Part shown: positions 1 through 7,662 of the stretch, piece after piece | Numbering within the stretch: position 1 is the first letter of the stretch | How the letters are laid out: each line of letters begins with the position of its first letter | Assembly (NCBI GenBank): GCA_035293765.1 | Contig: DATGMF010000058.1 | Coordinates: 74,137-138,136, forward strand | Length of the DNA: 64,000 bases | Source: DASRHT01 sp035293765 | GTDB lineage: Bacteria; Chloroflexota; Ktedonobacteria; Ktedonobacterales; Ktedonobacteraceae | Direction of reading: 5' to 3' | The notes under the pieces: generated by a model | Database searches by the model: none | Told to the model about the DNA's origin: nothing | Seen by the model: only the letters and a program-made list of their open reading frames with translations | Made by a program: the position numbers and the translations under genes

Positions 1-2
1 CT

Positions 3-854
3 GTGCTGTTGCTCCACCACCTCACTCTGCCCTTCGGTCGCCTGAAGCATCAGGCGCTGATGCGTGCGACCGGAGCGCAGTGGCGCGTCGGGCTGGACAA
101 TGGGCATGGCTGGTTCCTGAATGTACGCATCAAAGATCATGGCTTCGGCGCCATGCACGAGGCCGCATACAATATGGCAGTCGCAGAAGCTGTCGGAGCG
201 ACTATCAGCGACAAGCGATTGTTTGTGCCATTGAGCGATGAGGAGCACGCACAGGCGCGCGCACTGGTTTATGGAGAAGAGCCGCCCGAGCGCGTCAAGC
301 ATCCCCTGATCGCCTTCCATCCCGGCAGCGGCGGCTACAGCACGGCTCGTCGCTGGGCGCCCGAGAAGTTTGCTCGCCTGGCCGACACGCTTTACCATGA
401 CGTTGGCGGTCAATTGCTGCTGCTGGGCGGGCCGGAAGAGATTGAGTTGCACCGGCAGATTATAGCTATGATGCAGTCAGGAATGCCGGTGAGAAGTCTG
501 GCGGGCAAGGGCAGCATCAAAGTCGCGGCGGCGGCGCTGGAGCTGGTCGATCTCTTCGTGGGCAACGATTCAGCTCTGATGCATCTGGCAGTGGCAGCGG
601 GAACGCCCACCGTGGCAATCTTCGGCCTGACCAATCACCTGGCCTGGGGACCATATACCGGCGCTGATAGCAATCGACGAGCCGCAGTTGTACGGCTCGA
701 TCTCCCCTGCATGCCCTGTTTCTACAGCGGTCACTTACTTGGCACGCCGGAAGGATGCGCCACCCGCGACTGCCTCGCCCTGCTGGGCGTCGATCCTGTT
801 GCAGTGGCTGCTCGCAGGATGTTGCGCGCATTGGAAGCTGAGAATCATCGATAA
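3..854 (+). CDS. Glycosyltransferase family 9 (heptosyltransferase-like), 5' end outside window
   Basis: This is the C-terminal 283 residues of a GT9 enzyme, a family that transfers heptose or related sugars from nucleotide donors to cell-surface glycans. The visible part includes the donor-binding half: the segment IAFHPGSGGYSTARRWAPEKF, the LLLGGPEE strand, and the family signature FVGNDSALMHLAVAAGTPTVAIFG followed by a Cys-rich CMPCFYSG...C tail. GT9 proteins are usually about 340-360 aa and the N-terminal Rossmann half is missing, so the true start lies upstream of the window and the first visible GTG is only a boundary artefact. A second GT9 gene lies at 46496-47563, in a glycan cluster. 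Substrate cannot be read from sequence. Confidence 0.85.
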   Translation: MLLLHHLTLPFGRLKHQALMRATGAQWRVGLDNGHGWFLNVRIKDHGFGAMHEAAYNMAVAEAVGATISDKRLFVPLSDEEHAQARALVYGEEPPERVKHPLIAFHPGSGGYSTARRWAPEKFARLADTLYHDVGGQLLLLGGPEEIELHRQIIAMMQSGMPVRSLAGKGSIKVAAAALELVDLFVGNDSALMHLAVAAGTPTVAIFGLTNHLAWGPYTGADSNRRAAVVRLDLPCMPCFYSGHLLGTPEGCATRDCLALLGVDPVAVAARRMLRALEAENHR

Positions 855-876
855 GCTTGCCTTTTTATATGCCAGG

Positions 877-2871
877 TCAAAAAACCTGCCACACGCGTGC
901 CGTGCCGTCGAGGCTGGCAGAGGCGATGCGTTTGCCATCGGGCGACCAGGATACCGAATTGACTCCCAGCGTATGGCCGCGATAGGTCAGCACGCTCGTT
1001 CCGCTTGCCGCATCCCAGACGCGTACGACCTTTTCGGGGCTAGTTGAAGCTGAAGCGATATGCTTGCTATCCGGCGACCACGCCACAGTAGTAACGGGAG
1101 ATGTGTGGTCGGTATACGTTAGCAGCAGCGTTCCCTTTATGGCATCCCAGATCTGAACGCCGTGTGTATTGCCGAAAAAAAGATTACCGTACGCAGAAGC
1201 AATGCGCGTGCCATCCGGCGACCACGCCACAGCATTGATCGGCACGGCATGCTTGAGAGTAAGGAGCGGCGCGGCGGTAAGCGCATCCCACACCTGGACG
1301 GTTGCATCGGCGCTGGCGGACGCGATATATTTGCCCCCTGGCGACCATGTCACCGATGAAATCGCGGCGGTATGCCTGGAATAGGCCACCAGCAAGCCTC
1401 CTGTACCGGCATCCCAGATCTGCGCGGTTTTGTCTTCGCTACCAGAGACGATGCGCGTGCCATCCGGCGACCAGGCGAGTGATGATACCGGAGCGGTATG
1501 ACCATTATACGTCTGAAGATGAATGCCCGTCAGCGCATCCCAGACTTGCACGACATGCTCCCCTTTAAAAAAGTCGTTGCCGCCGCCCGAGGCGATGCGC
1601 TGATTTGTCGTTCCAGGTGACCAGGCGAGCGCATTCACATTGGTGGTATGGCCGCGATAGACAAGCGGGTGCGCGCCACTGGCAGCATCCCAGACCTGCA
1701 CCGTCTGGTCCGAGGAACCTGAGGCTATACGCTCACCCACCGGCGACCAGGAGACTGAACTCAGTGCGTTCGAATGTCCTGTATACGTTACCAGCGTGCT
1801 TCCTGGCGCCGATTGTTGCGCTGGATGAGCAAGCGCCCACAACGCCAGCCCTCCACCCACCTCAGCCAGCCCGATGATGCCCAACACGCTCGCTAAGAAG
1901 ACGCGGCGTGAACCGCCGCGTTTCTCTTCCTGTAAGGGCTGCGGTCTGGTGACGGCCATAGTGAACGAGGAATGAAAAGATGATCGCTCAGGAGAGGGCT
2001 CAGGCATGGTAACAGGCAATTTAGCGGCAGAGGTCGATAGCTCTGAGGTCATTGGCAGATAGTCCCGGCAGGCTTGTTCGAAGGCATCGGCGAACTCTTG
2101 CATACTGGCAAAGCGGCGATGAGGATCTTTCTCCAACGCTTTGAGCACAACCGCCCCTATCGCGGCAGGCAGATCGGAGACGTGCTGATGCAGAGGGGGC
2201 GGAGGCGCGTGCAGGTGCTGGGTGGCTATCTCTGCCGCAGTGCCATAGAAGGGATGGCGACCGCAGAGCCATTCGTAGACAATGACCGCCAGAGAGTACT
2301 GATCGCTGGCAGGTCGCGGCTTGCCCTGAATCTGCTCAGGAGCCATATAAGCGATGGTACCCACGATCTCTTGCACGCCTTGCGAACGCGAACTATGAGC
2401 CACCACCGCAATGCCAAAGTCGCTGAGCAGCAGTTCATTGTGACGACCCAGCAACATATTCTCCGGCTTGATATCACGATGGATCAGCTTTTCGTCGTGC
2501 GCATATTGCAGCGCAGACGCAGCCTGCTTAAAATAGGTGAGCGCGACATCCAGCGGCAGGCGCGTTCCCTTAGGATAACGCTGGCGCATAGTGCCATTGG
2601 GGGCGTAACTCATCACAAAAAAGGGGATATCGTTCTCCACATCAAAATCAAGGATGCGCACGATATGCGGATGCTCTAGACGCGCGATAGTGCGCGCCTC
2701 AGCCAGAAACTTTTCCGCGTCGTTACTTGATAGATGGGTAGCAAGCAGTTTGATGGCGGCCTGCGTACCCAGACGCAGGTGCTCACCGAGATAGACCTGA
2801 GCAAAGCCCCCCTGCCCAAGCAAGCGTATCAGACGATAGTTCCCCAGCCGCTGACCTATATCGCCGACCAT
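877..2871 (-). CDS. Membrane Ser/Thr protein kinase with C-terminal WD40 propeller
   Basis: An N-terminal Hanks-type kinase domain (about residues 5-265) shows GQGGFAQVYLGEH (P-loop), AIKLLA (catalytic Lys), HRDIKPENMLL (catalytic loop), LSDFGIAV and MAPEQ. A Pro/Ser-rich linker and one hydrophobic segment (about 325-350) follow, then about seven WD40 repeats, each with the WSPDG..IAS....VQVWDA pattern. So the kinase faces the cytoplasm and the propeller probably lies outside as a sensor or docking platform. This layout is common in Ktedonobacteria. The ATG at 2871 is chosen because AAGGAG sits just upstream; an in-frame start 45 bases further up lacks a good site. The protein is about 664 aa. 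A relative with the same design is at 59260-61431. Ligand and targets are unknown. Confidence 0.93.
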   Translation of the reverse strand: MVGDIGQRLGNYRLIRLLGQGGFAQVYLGEHLRLGTQAAIKLLATHLSSNDAEKFLAEARTIARLEHPHIVRILDFDVENDIPFFVMSYAPNGTMRQRYPKGTRLPLDVALTYFKQAASALQYAHDEKLIHRDIKPENMLLGRHNELLLSDFGIAVVAHSSRSQGVQEIVGTIAYMAPEQIQGKPRPASDQYSLAVIVYEWLCGRHPFYGTAAEIATQHLHAPPPPLHQHVSDLPAAIGAVVLKALEKDPHRRFASMQEFADAFEQACRDYLPMTSELSTSAAKLPVTMPEPSPERSSFHSSFTMAVTRPQPLQEEKRGGSRRVFLASVLGIIGLAEVGGGLALWALAHPAQQSAPGSTLVTYTGHSNALSSVSWSPVGERIASGSSDQTVQVWDAASGAHPLVYRGHTTNVNALAWSPGTTNQRIASGGGNDFFKGEHVVQVWDALTGIHLQTYNGHTAPVSSLAWSPDGTRIVSGSEDKTAQIWDAGTGGLLVAYSRHTAAISSVTWSPGGKYIASASADATVQVWDALTAAPLLTLKHAVPINAVAWSPDGTRIASAYGNLFFGNTHGVQIWDAIKGTLLLTYTDHTSPVTTVAWSPDSKHIASASTSPEKVVRVWDAASGTSVLTYRGHTLGVNSVSWSPDGKRIASASLDGTARVWQVF

Positions 2872-3139
2872 GACCGATCTCTCCTTCAGATATGAGGCAT
2901 CCCCTCTATTGCGCAATAGTCCATTTCAGGACCCTTATCCCTGCAATGATTCTCTCATTATTTATGATAACGAAGATATGCATGCGCTGGTGATTTTTAG
3001 GTACTGATTGTTACGCGTAAAGGGCGCTGGTTTATGACCATTCGCCTGAACATTTTTTCGCTATTCATTTGACATCAGGACATCTTCTTACCGCTTTTTG
3101 TGTTATGTTGTGAGAAAGAAGAACAAAGGAGCAAACATT

Positions 3140-3268
3140 ATGGCTGAACAATCAATGGAGACGATGGTTCGCACAGTTCTGTGGCAGCAGTTCGGCGCGG
3201 CCATCGATATGCTTGAAAACGCCCTGCTGGCCTGCCCCGCCTCACTGTGGAGGGAGCGCCTCTGGAAT
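3140..3268 (+). pseudogene. DinB-family protein, 5' fragment (split by TnpB element)
   Basis: From ATG 3140, preceded by AAAGGAGC, the frame encodes about 43 residues ending ...CPASLWRERLWN, the start of a DinB-like four-helix protein (DinB_2 / damage-inducible type). The sense then breaks: the next codons read into AT-rich foreign sequence and stop at 3302-3304. The matching C-terminal part resumes at about 5556 with TFWNYIAYHTLFWFDLYLSG, so this is one gene cut into two by inserted DNA. About ten residues of the family's usual linker are not visible at the junctions, so a few bases may have been lost or lie within element ends. The product is presumably non-functional. An intact but divergent DinB gene is at 32318-32878. 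Confidence 0.85.
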
Positions 3269-3441
3269 TCGAAACTAGTGATCAAAAATACAGCGTTTCA
3301 ATGATTTTTATAGCGAGTTTTTGGCTTCTGAGGGTTCCAAAAAAGCAAGACGCGCAGTCGAATTCACCTTCAACAACACCGAAGTTAGCAATGTGCAAAA
3401 GAATTCTGCGAAATAACTTCCTAATAATCATACTGTATCTC

Positions 3442-3470
3442 TTGAAATCTGTATAAATCTGTGTTAATAT
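3442..3470 (+). promoter_or_regulatory. Sigma70-like promoter for the XRE gene inside the inserted DNA
   Basis: TTGAAA at 3442-3447 and TAATAT at 3465-3470 are spaced by 17 bases, in AT-rich DNA just upstream of the small XRE gene. It places a start of transcription near 3477, close to the gene, so a leader would be very short. Confidence 0.5.
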
Positions 3471-3504
3471 GAAACTGTAAATGCTTATTGGATGGTATAG
3501 TAGC

Positions 3505-3714
3505 ATGACAACTCTTAGAATTTATCGTATCGATTTAGGTTGGACGCAAAGGAGGTTAGCGCAAAAAGCCGGAATATCTCAACCCGTTGTGAAAAAGGCA
3601 GAGGACGGCGATCCCATCCTTCCTTCCTCAGCAAAAGCAATAGCCGATGCATTAAGCAGGGCCTATGGGCGAGAAATCAAGCCGTCCGACATTGAGGGAT
3701 TGAACATTCAATGA
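3505..3714 (+). CDS. Small XRE-family helix-turn-helix regulator (69 aa)
   Basis: A minimal Cro/CI-type DNA-binding domain: TTLRIYRIDLGWTQRRLAQKAGISQPVVKKAEDG shows the classic WTQRRLAQKAGIS turn, and the tail LSRAYGREIKPSDIEGL completes the five-helix fold. It has no extra domain. An in-frame ATG at 3481 would add eight residues; neither start has a strong ribosome site (GGATGG precedes 3505), and 3505 begins at the conserved part of the fold. It lies within DNA inserted in the DinB gene and upstream of tnpB. It may regulate its own element or neighbours, but this is only inference from position. Confidence 0.75.
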   Translation: MTTLRIYRIDLGWTQRRLAQKAGISQPVVKKAEDGDPILPSSAKAIADALSRAYGREIKPSDIEGLNIQ

Positions 3715-3737
3715 GGGGTATTTCGTTTCTGAACAGA

Positions 3738-3766
3738 GAATGAGCCTACGCGGGAACGCAGGCTCA
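3738..3766 (+). terminator. Hairpin after the XRE gene
   Basis: ATGAGCCTACG and CGCAGGCTCAT can pair over 11 positions with one mismatch around a 6-base loop, 20 bases after the XRE stop codon. There is no following T-run, so it may be a factor-dependent terminator or an mRNA 3' stabiliser. It separates the XRE gene from the next gene. Confidence 0.4.
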
Positions 3767-3865
3767 TAGAGAGACTAGCTGGTTAAAGCACATTCTAGAC
3801 TCTCCACACCCGTAAGCATAGCGGGGGGAGGGCCACAAGTCAAGCACAGAAAAGGAGCTTGTGTC

Positions 3866-4174
3866 ATGGCAGAACAGAGCACTATAGAAGTAGGGAACGC
3901 AGTCATCGTGTTGTCAAGCCAGAATGACCCTTTTAGTGACGGGCATACGACTGGCTACCTAGAATTCTATGATGAACGGCACCGGCCACCCTTCCCTCTG
4001 AGCTGTCAGGTAATCTCTGACTACCTCAGCATGATTGTGAACGAGCCGACCACCTCTTTCCTCTGGAAAGCGGGGCGCCTCACTGGCTGGATCGAGGCTC
4101 TCGTCGAGAACGCAGAGCAGACCTTCAGGAGTTTCTCGCTTGAGGAACAGGTGAGCGTTTTGCAAGAGGTATAA
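3866..4174 (+). CDS. Hypothetical protein, 102 aa, upstream of tnpB
   Basis: A well-placed AAAAGGAGCTT precedes ATG 3866, and codon use looks coding. The protein is small and acidic with no membrane segment, signal peptide or motif that I recognise. Residues 28-50 (TGYLEFYDERHRPPFPLS) look like a beta-rich stretch, and the C-terminal half (WIEALVENAEQTFRSFSLEEQV) is predicted helical by eye. It ends 67 bases before tnpB and runs in the same direction, so the two may be co-transcribed. It may be cargo or an accessory factor of the element. No function is assigned. Confidence 0.6.
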   Translation: MAEQSTIEVGNAVIVLSSQNDPFSDGHTTGYLEFYDERHRPPFPLSCQVISDYLSMIVNEPTTSFLWKAGRLTGWIEALVENAEQTFRSFSLEEQVSVLQEV

Positions 4175-4241
4175 AAGAAGGATATGGAGAAAGAGGAGCG
4201 GGTAGCAGTCTCCCGTTCCTCTCATGAGGAGAGGCATCGCT

Positions 4242-5537
4242 ATGCAGCTCGTTGAGCAACATGTGATTAGCCGCACCGACTCGCGCTTTGCCGCCATCGA
4301 TGCAGCTGCCTTCCAATCGAAGAACTTGTACAACGCGGCCCTGTATGAGATACGGCAAGCGTTTATCCATCACGGCACCTATCTCAACTACGGCGAGACG
4401 GACCGGCGTATGCAGTCCCATGAAGCATATAAGGCCCTTCCGGCAAAAGTGAGCCAGCAGGTGTTGAAGCAACTTGACGATGCCTGGACATCGTTTTTTG
4501 AAGCGTTGGAGGCGTACAAGGAGGACCCCTCTAAGTTCACCGGACGCCCGAAACTGCCCAAATACAAGGACAAAACAAAGGGGCGCAATCTCCTGGTCTA
4601 TACGCTGCAAGCCCTGCGGGGAGGCCGGAGTAAGCGCGGTGTGCGGGGCCTCATCCGCCCGTCGGGGCTGCCCATCGAAGTCACCACTCGACAACAGCAC
4701 ATTGATCAAGTGCGCATTGTCCCCCGCAACGGTTTTTACGTGCTAGAGGTGGTCTATAGCTGCGAACCGCCAAAGAGCGCGGTAGACCCCGCCTATTATG
4801 CTGGTATCGATATTGGCATGGATAATCTCGTGGCGTTAACTTCAAACCAGCTCGGCTATGTTCCGGTTCTGATTAACGGGCGTCCGATGAAATCCACCAA
4901 CCAGTACTACAACAAGCGCAAAGCAGAACTCCAGAGCAAGCTTGGTCACACTGGCACCACGAAGCGCATGGAGCGTATGACGAACAAGCGTAACCGGCGC
5001 ATTGATCACTACATGCATACGGCATCCAGATGGATTATCGATGATCTCGTCGCGCACGGGATAGGAACGCTGGTGATTGGCAAGAATGACGGATGGAAGC
5101 AAGAAGCCAACATGGGCAAGAGGAACAACCAACATTTCGTGCCCATTCCTCACGCCCGGTTCATTTCCATACTCTCGTACAAAGCGGAACTGGTAGGCAT
5201 TCGTGTCATGCTCACGGAAGAGTCCTACACATCAAAAGCCAGTTTCCTTGATCGTGATGAAATGCCGGTCTATAACCCCGAGCAGACAGCGAAACCCACG
5301 TTTAGCGGCAAGCGGGTGAAGCGCGGGTTGTACCGTGCGAAAGATGGCACGCTTATCAATGCCGATTGCAACGGGTCGCTCAATATCATACGAAAAGTAG
5401 CCCCTGATGCTTTCCAACAAGTGGAGGGGGTAGAGGATGGGAAAGGCCACAAGCCGGTAGTCCATCCTGTGAGGATTGTCGTTGCTCCCCTCACAAAGCC
5501 AAAAAGGGAAATCCTAGCTTGCAACAAAACCCGCTAA
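4242..5537 (+). CDS. tnpB: TnpB RNA-guided endonuclease (IS200/IS605 OrfB)
   Basis: A 431-aa TnpB protein. By family knowledge it is an RNA-guided RuvC nuclease that uses an omega RNA from the 3' end of its own element to cut at the vacant donor site and so keep the element. RuvC motifs are visible: AGIDIGMDNLVAL (first Asp), MLTEESYTSKASFLDRDE (Glu) and INADCNGSLNI (last Asp). The four-Cys zinc finger between the second and third RuvC motifs is absent; the segment YNPEQTAKPTFSGKRVKRGLY fills this place, as in one known TnpB branch. The catalytic set looks complete. ATG 4242 is preferred over 4224 because GAGGAGAGG lies just upstream. No tnpA is nearby. Confidence 0.92.
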   Translation: MQLVEQHVISRTDSRFAAIDAAAFQSKNLYNAALYEIRQAFIHHGTYLNYGETDRRMQSHEAYKALPAKVSQQVLKQLDDAWTSFFEALEAYKEDPSKFTGRPKLPKYKDKTKGRNLLVYTLQALRGGRSKRGVRGLIRPSGLPIEVTTRQQHIDQVRIVPRNGFYVLEVVYSCEPPKSAVDPAYYAGIDIGMDNLVALTSNQLGYVPVLINGRPMKSTNQYYNKRKAELQSKLGHTGTTKRMERMTNKRNRRIDHYMHTASRWIIDDLVAHGIGTLVIGKNDGWKQEANMGKRNNQHFVPIPHARFISILSYKAELVGIRVMLTEESYTSKASFLDRDEMPVYNPEQTAKPTFSGKRVKRGLYRAKDGTLINADCNGSLNIIRKVAPDAFQQVEGVEDGKGHKPVVHPVRIVVAPLTKPKREILACNKTR

Positions 5538-5556
5538 AACGCTAGAGATCGCTAGA
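5400..5556 (+). ncRNA. Probable omega RNA (reRNA) at 3' end of the tnpB element
   Basis: TnpB guides are known to come from the transcript covering the tnpB 3' end and the right end of the element, with the guide read from the flanking DNA. Here the tnpB stop is at 5535-5537, followed by ACGCTAGAGATCGCTAG and then DinB sequence. On this model the guide would start at about 5556 (ACTTTTTGGAACTATATCGC). The boundaries are inferred and I did not find a strong stem beyond short CTAG pairings. Confidence 0.4.
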
Positions 5557-5951
5557 CTTTTTGGAACTATATCGCGTATCATACGCTCTTCTGGTTCGAT
5601 TTGTATCTCTCAGGTTCCCCGGAGGAGGATTTCACTCCGCCTGCGCCCTTTATCTGGACTGAGAACGACCCCGCCGTGTCGCCCGAGCGGCCCTATACGA
5701 AGGAGGAGCTACACGCCTATCTCGTGGCGACGCGCCAAAGGTGCCACGCTCAGCTTGCCGCGCTGACCGACGAGCGAGCGCGCCAGACCGTCTCCTACCC
5801 CTGGACCGACGAGCAGGACGTCAGCTTCCTGGAGTTACTCTTATACAACATGCGTCATGTGCAGGAACACGCGGCCCAACTGAGCCTTTTTCTCGGACAG
5901 CACGGCATCCCGGACGAGGAGCTTGCTTCAGTTGCGCGCGCCAAAGGATGA
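5556..5951 (+). pseudogene. DinB-family protein, 3' fragment
   Basis: In frame from 5556 the sequence reads TFWNYIAYHTLFWFDLYLSGSPEEDF and continues to a TGA at 5949-5951. YIAYHTLFW is the metal-ligand His helix of DinB_2-type proteins, and HVQEHAAQLSLFLGQ near the end carries the second His helix. There is no start codon with a ribosome site; the first TTG is in the middle of the domain. It is the second half of the gene that begins at 3140. Its 3' end lies 9 bases from the convergent radical-SAM gene. Confidence 0.85.
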
Positions 5952-5960
5952 ACCGGCAAT

Positions 5961-7238
5961 TCAACTCTGAGCATTCCCAACAGGAGCGAGCTTCCTCTTC
6001 ACCGGACGCGTGAAATTGCCGATCTCGACGTCGGGGGCCTCTCGCTTCACCGTCTCGATCAACGTGCGCACTCCCAGCGCCTTGCCCATCGAGTCGAGTG
6101 CGGGCATGCGCGGCAGCAGCACTTCGGGATCGATATTCAGGTTGCGCAATTGGATCAGCCGCAGCCCGGTCTCTTTGATCAACGAGAGCAACGCTTCTAC
6201 CTCGCGCTCACGATCAATCATGCCCGGGAAACAGAGCAGATTGATAGAGCTGTACAGGCCAGCATCGCGGGCGCGCTTCAGCGATTCTTTGACATCTGCA
6301 AAACTGTAGCCTATCGGGCGATAGTACGCGGTATAGGTCTCAGGATGGCCGGATATGGTGCTGACGCGAATAGTGTCCAGCCCGGCATCGTAGAGTCGTT
6401 GCAGCCAGCGCGGATTGCTGGCGTTAGTATTGATATTGATCACGCCTCTATCGGTAGCTGCTCGCAGGCGCTTGATGGCCTGCTCAATACGCCGCCATTG
6501 CAGCAACGGCTCCCCTTCGCAGCCCTGTCCAAAGCTGACAATCGCATCCTCGGCCCCCTCCAGGTGTGGCAGGGCGACTGCTACGATTTCATCGACCGTG
6601 GGGATAAAGGTCAGGCGGTCCTGGGGCGAGATCAGATCCTCCTCTTCCTGCTTGGAGATGCAGCCGATACAGCGCGAGTTGCAGCCGGGCGAGACGGCTA
6701 TCGCCATTTCCCAGCGCGCGAAGAAGAGATTGCTGGCGGTCGGACAAGAGTAGTCCAGCGCGCAATGGGCATGCTGAGCAATAATGCGGTTAGCGGGATA
6801 AGCCGCTTGCTTTTCTTTTACCAGGCGCTCTAATGTGCGACGATTGAAGGCACGCGGATGCCACTTGCGCGGATCATCCGTTTTTAAAGCTGCCACATAC
6901 AGCCGTCCATTCAGGCCCGCCACGGCGCTATAGCCAAAGAAGGGCAATGGCTCCGTTCCCGGCACCTTCTCGTACGCTGGCAACAGGGTGCGCGTATAGC
7001 CGATGGGCAACAGGGCGGCAACGGCCCAGCCGCGCGCTTGCGCCAGCACCTGGCGCTCGCCGCTGCGCTTGCGTCCCACAGCCAGACGATCAGGCATCAT
7101 CGAGAGTGTAACGCCGTCGGGTAGCGGGATCAGGTCAGCGGCCTCCAGGGGATGATCGCCGAAGGCCAGAGCCTGCAAACGCGGCTCCTCGCGTATCTCC
7201 CCATCAGGGGTGCTATAGATTACATATGGCGTTGGCAT
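5961..7238 (-). CDS. Radical SAM protein
   Basis: A 425-aa protein with a radical-SAM core in its C-terminal two-thirds. The cluster motif is SPGCNSRCIGCISKQ (Cx3Cx2C, about residues 185-199), followed by the SAM-binding elements VSFGQGCEGEPLL and ININTNASNP, then TIRVSTISGHPETYTAYYR. The first 170 residues form an unusual N-terminal domain rich in short strands. No second Cys cluster (SPASM) is visible at the C-terminus. The ATG at 7238 has AAAGGATATTC just upstream. It follows a 100-aa gene by 27 bases and they probably form one operon. The substrate is not evident. Confidence 0.85.
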   Translation of the reverse strand: MPTPYVIYSTPDGEIREEPRLQALAFGDHPLEAADLIPLPDGVTLSMMPDRLAVGRKRSGERQVLAQARGWAVAALLPIGYTRTLLPAYEKVPGTEPLPFFGYSAVAGLNGRLYVAALKTDDPRKWHPRAFNRRTLERLVKEKQAAYPANRIIAQHAHCALDYSCPTASNLFFARWEMAIAVSPGCNSRCIGCISKQEEEDLISPQDRLTFIPTVDEIVAVALPHLEGAEDAIVSFGQGCEGEPLLQWRRIEQAIKRLRAATDRGVININTNASNPRWLQRLYDAGLDTIRVSTISGHPETYTAYYRPIGYSFADVKESLKRARDAGLYSSINLLCFPGMIDREREVEALLSLIKETGLRLIQLRNLNIDPEVLLPRMPALDSMGKALGVRTLIETVKREAPDVEIGNFTRPVKRKLAPVGNAQS

Positions 7239-7265
7239 GAATATCCTTTGTGAGTCGAACGCATC

Positions 7266-7568
7266 CTAGTGCATGGGGGGAGGCGTTGCCGGAACTCGCG
7301 GGCTGGTGGGGCGCTCATCGGCATACTCTTCATCAAAGAAGCGCGGGAAACCGCCGGTGATCCCCGTCTGAGCCTGTGCTGCTATACGCTGCTCCAACTC
7401 GCGCGTATCCTCGTACACGAAGCAGAGCAAAATATGATCGCCGCGCATACTCTGGCACATATGTCGAATGCGTGGGTGCTCCCCCTCCATCCAGGCATTG
7501 ACCATCGCCTCAAGGGCAGATAGACTATCGCCGCATTGCGCACTATCAAAGCCTTTAAACCTGTACAC
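7266..7568 (-). CDS. Hypothetical protein, 100 aa, upstream of radical SAM gene
   Basis: Starts with GTG at 7568, with AAAGGATA about 8 bases upstream. The first 70 residues look like a small compact alpha/beta fold (EAMVNAWMEGEHPRIRHMCQSMRGDHILLCFVYED), and the C-terminal 25 residues are Pro/Thr-rich and probably disordered. I do not recognise a family. It is the first gene of a two-gene leftward unit with the radical-SAM gene. The IscB element sits directly upstream (right end near 7620), so its original promoter region may have been displaced by the insertion. Confidence 0.65.
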   Translation of the reverse strand: MYRFKGFDSAQCGDSLSALEAMVNAWMEGEHPRIRHMCQSMRGDHILLCFVYEDTRELEQRIAAQAQTGITGGFPRFFDEEYADERPTSPRVPATPPPMH

Positions 7569-7662
7569 CGTTTGTTATATCCTTTCGCACAAACATCTTC
7601 AAACCACAGAAAACAAGCCAGGAAGCCTCGGTCTTTTGAAGCCGGGGAGGAATAGCCGCTCC

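Larger units (their letters stand above)
3269..5555 (+). mobile_element. IS200/IS605-group element (IS1341-like, tnpB without tnpA) inserted in a DinB gene
   Basis: This is the DNA lying between the two halves of the DinB gene. It holds an XRE-type small gene, a 102-codon unknown gene and a tnpB on the plus strand. No tnpA (Y1 transposase) is present, so movement would need a transposase in trans. The exact ends are not certain: the left edge is placed where DinB similarity stops (after the Asn codon at 3266-3268), the right edge just after the short repeat CGCTAG...CGCTAG at about 5540-5555. The first 230 bases are much more AT-rich than the flanks. Whether the two accompanying genes are part of the element or came in separately cannot be settled here. 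Confidence 0.75.
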
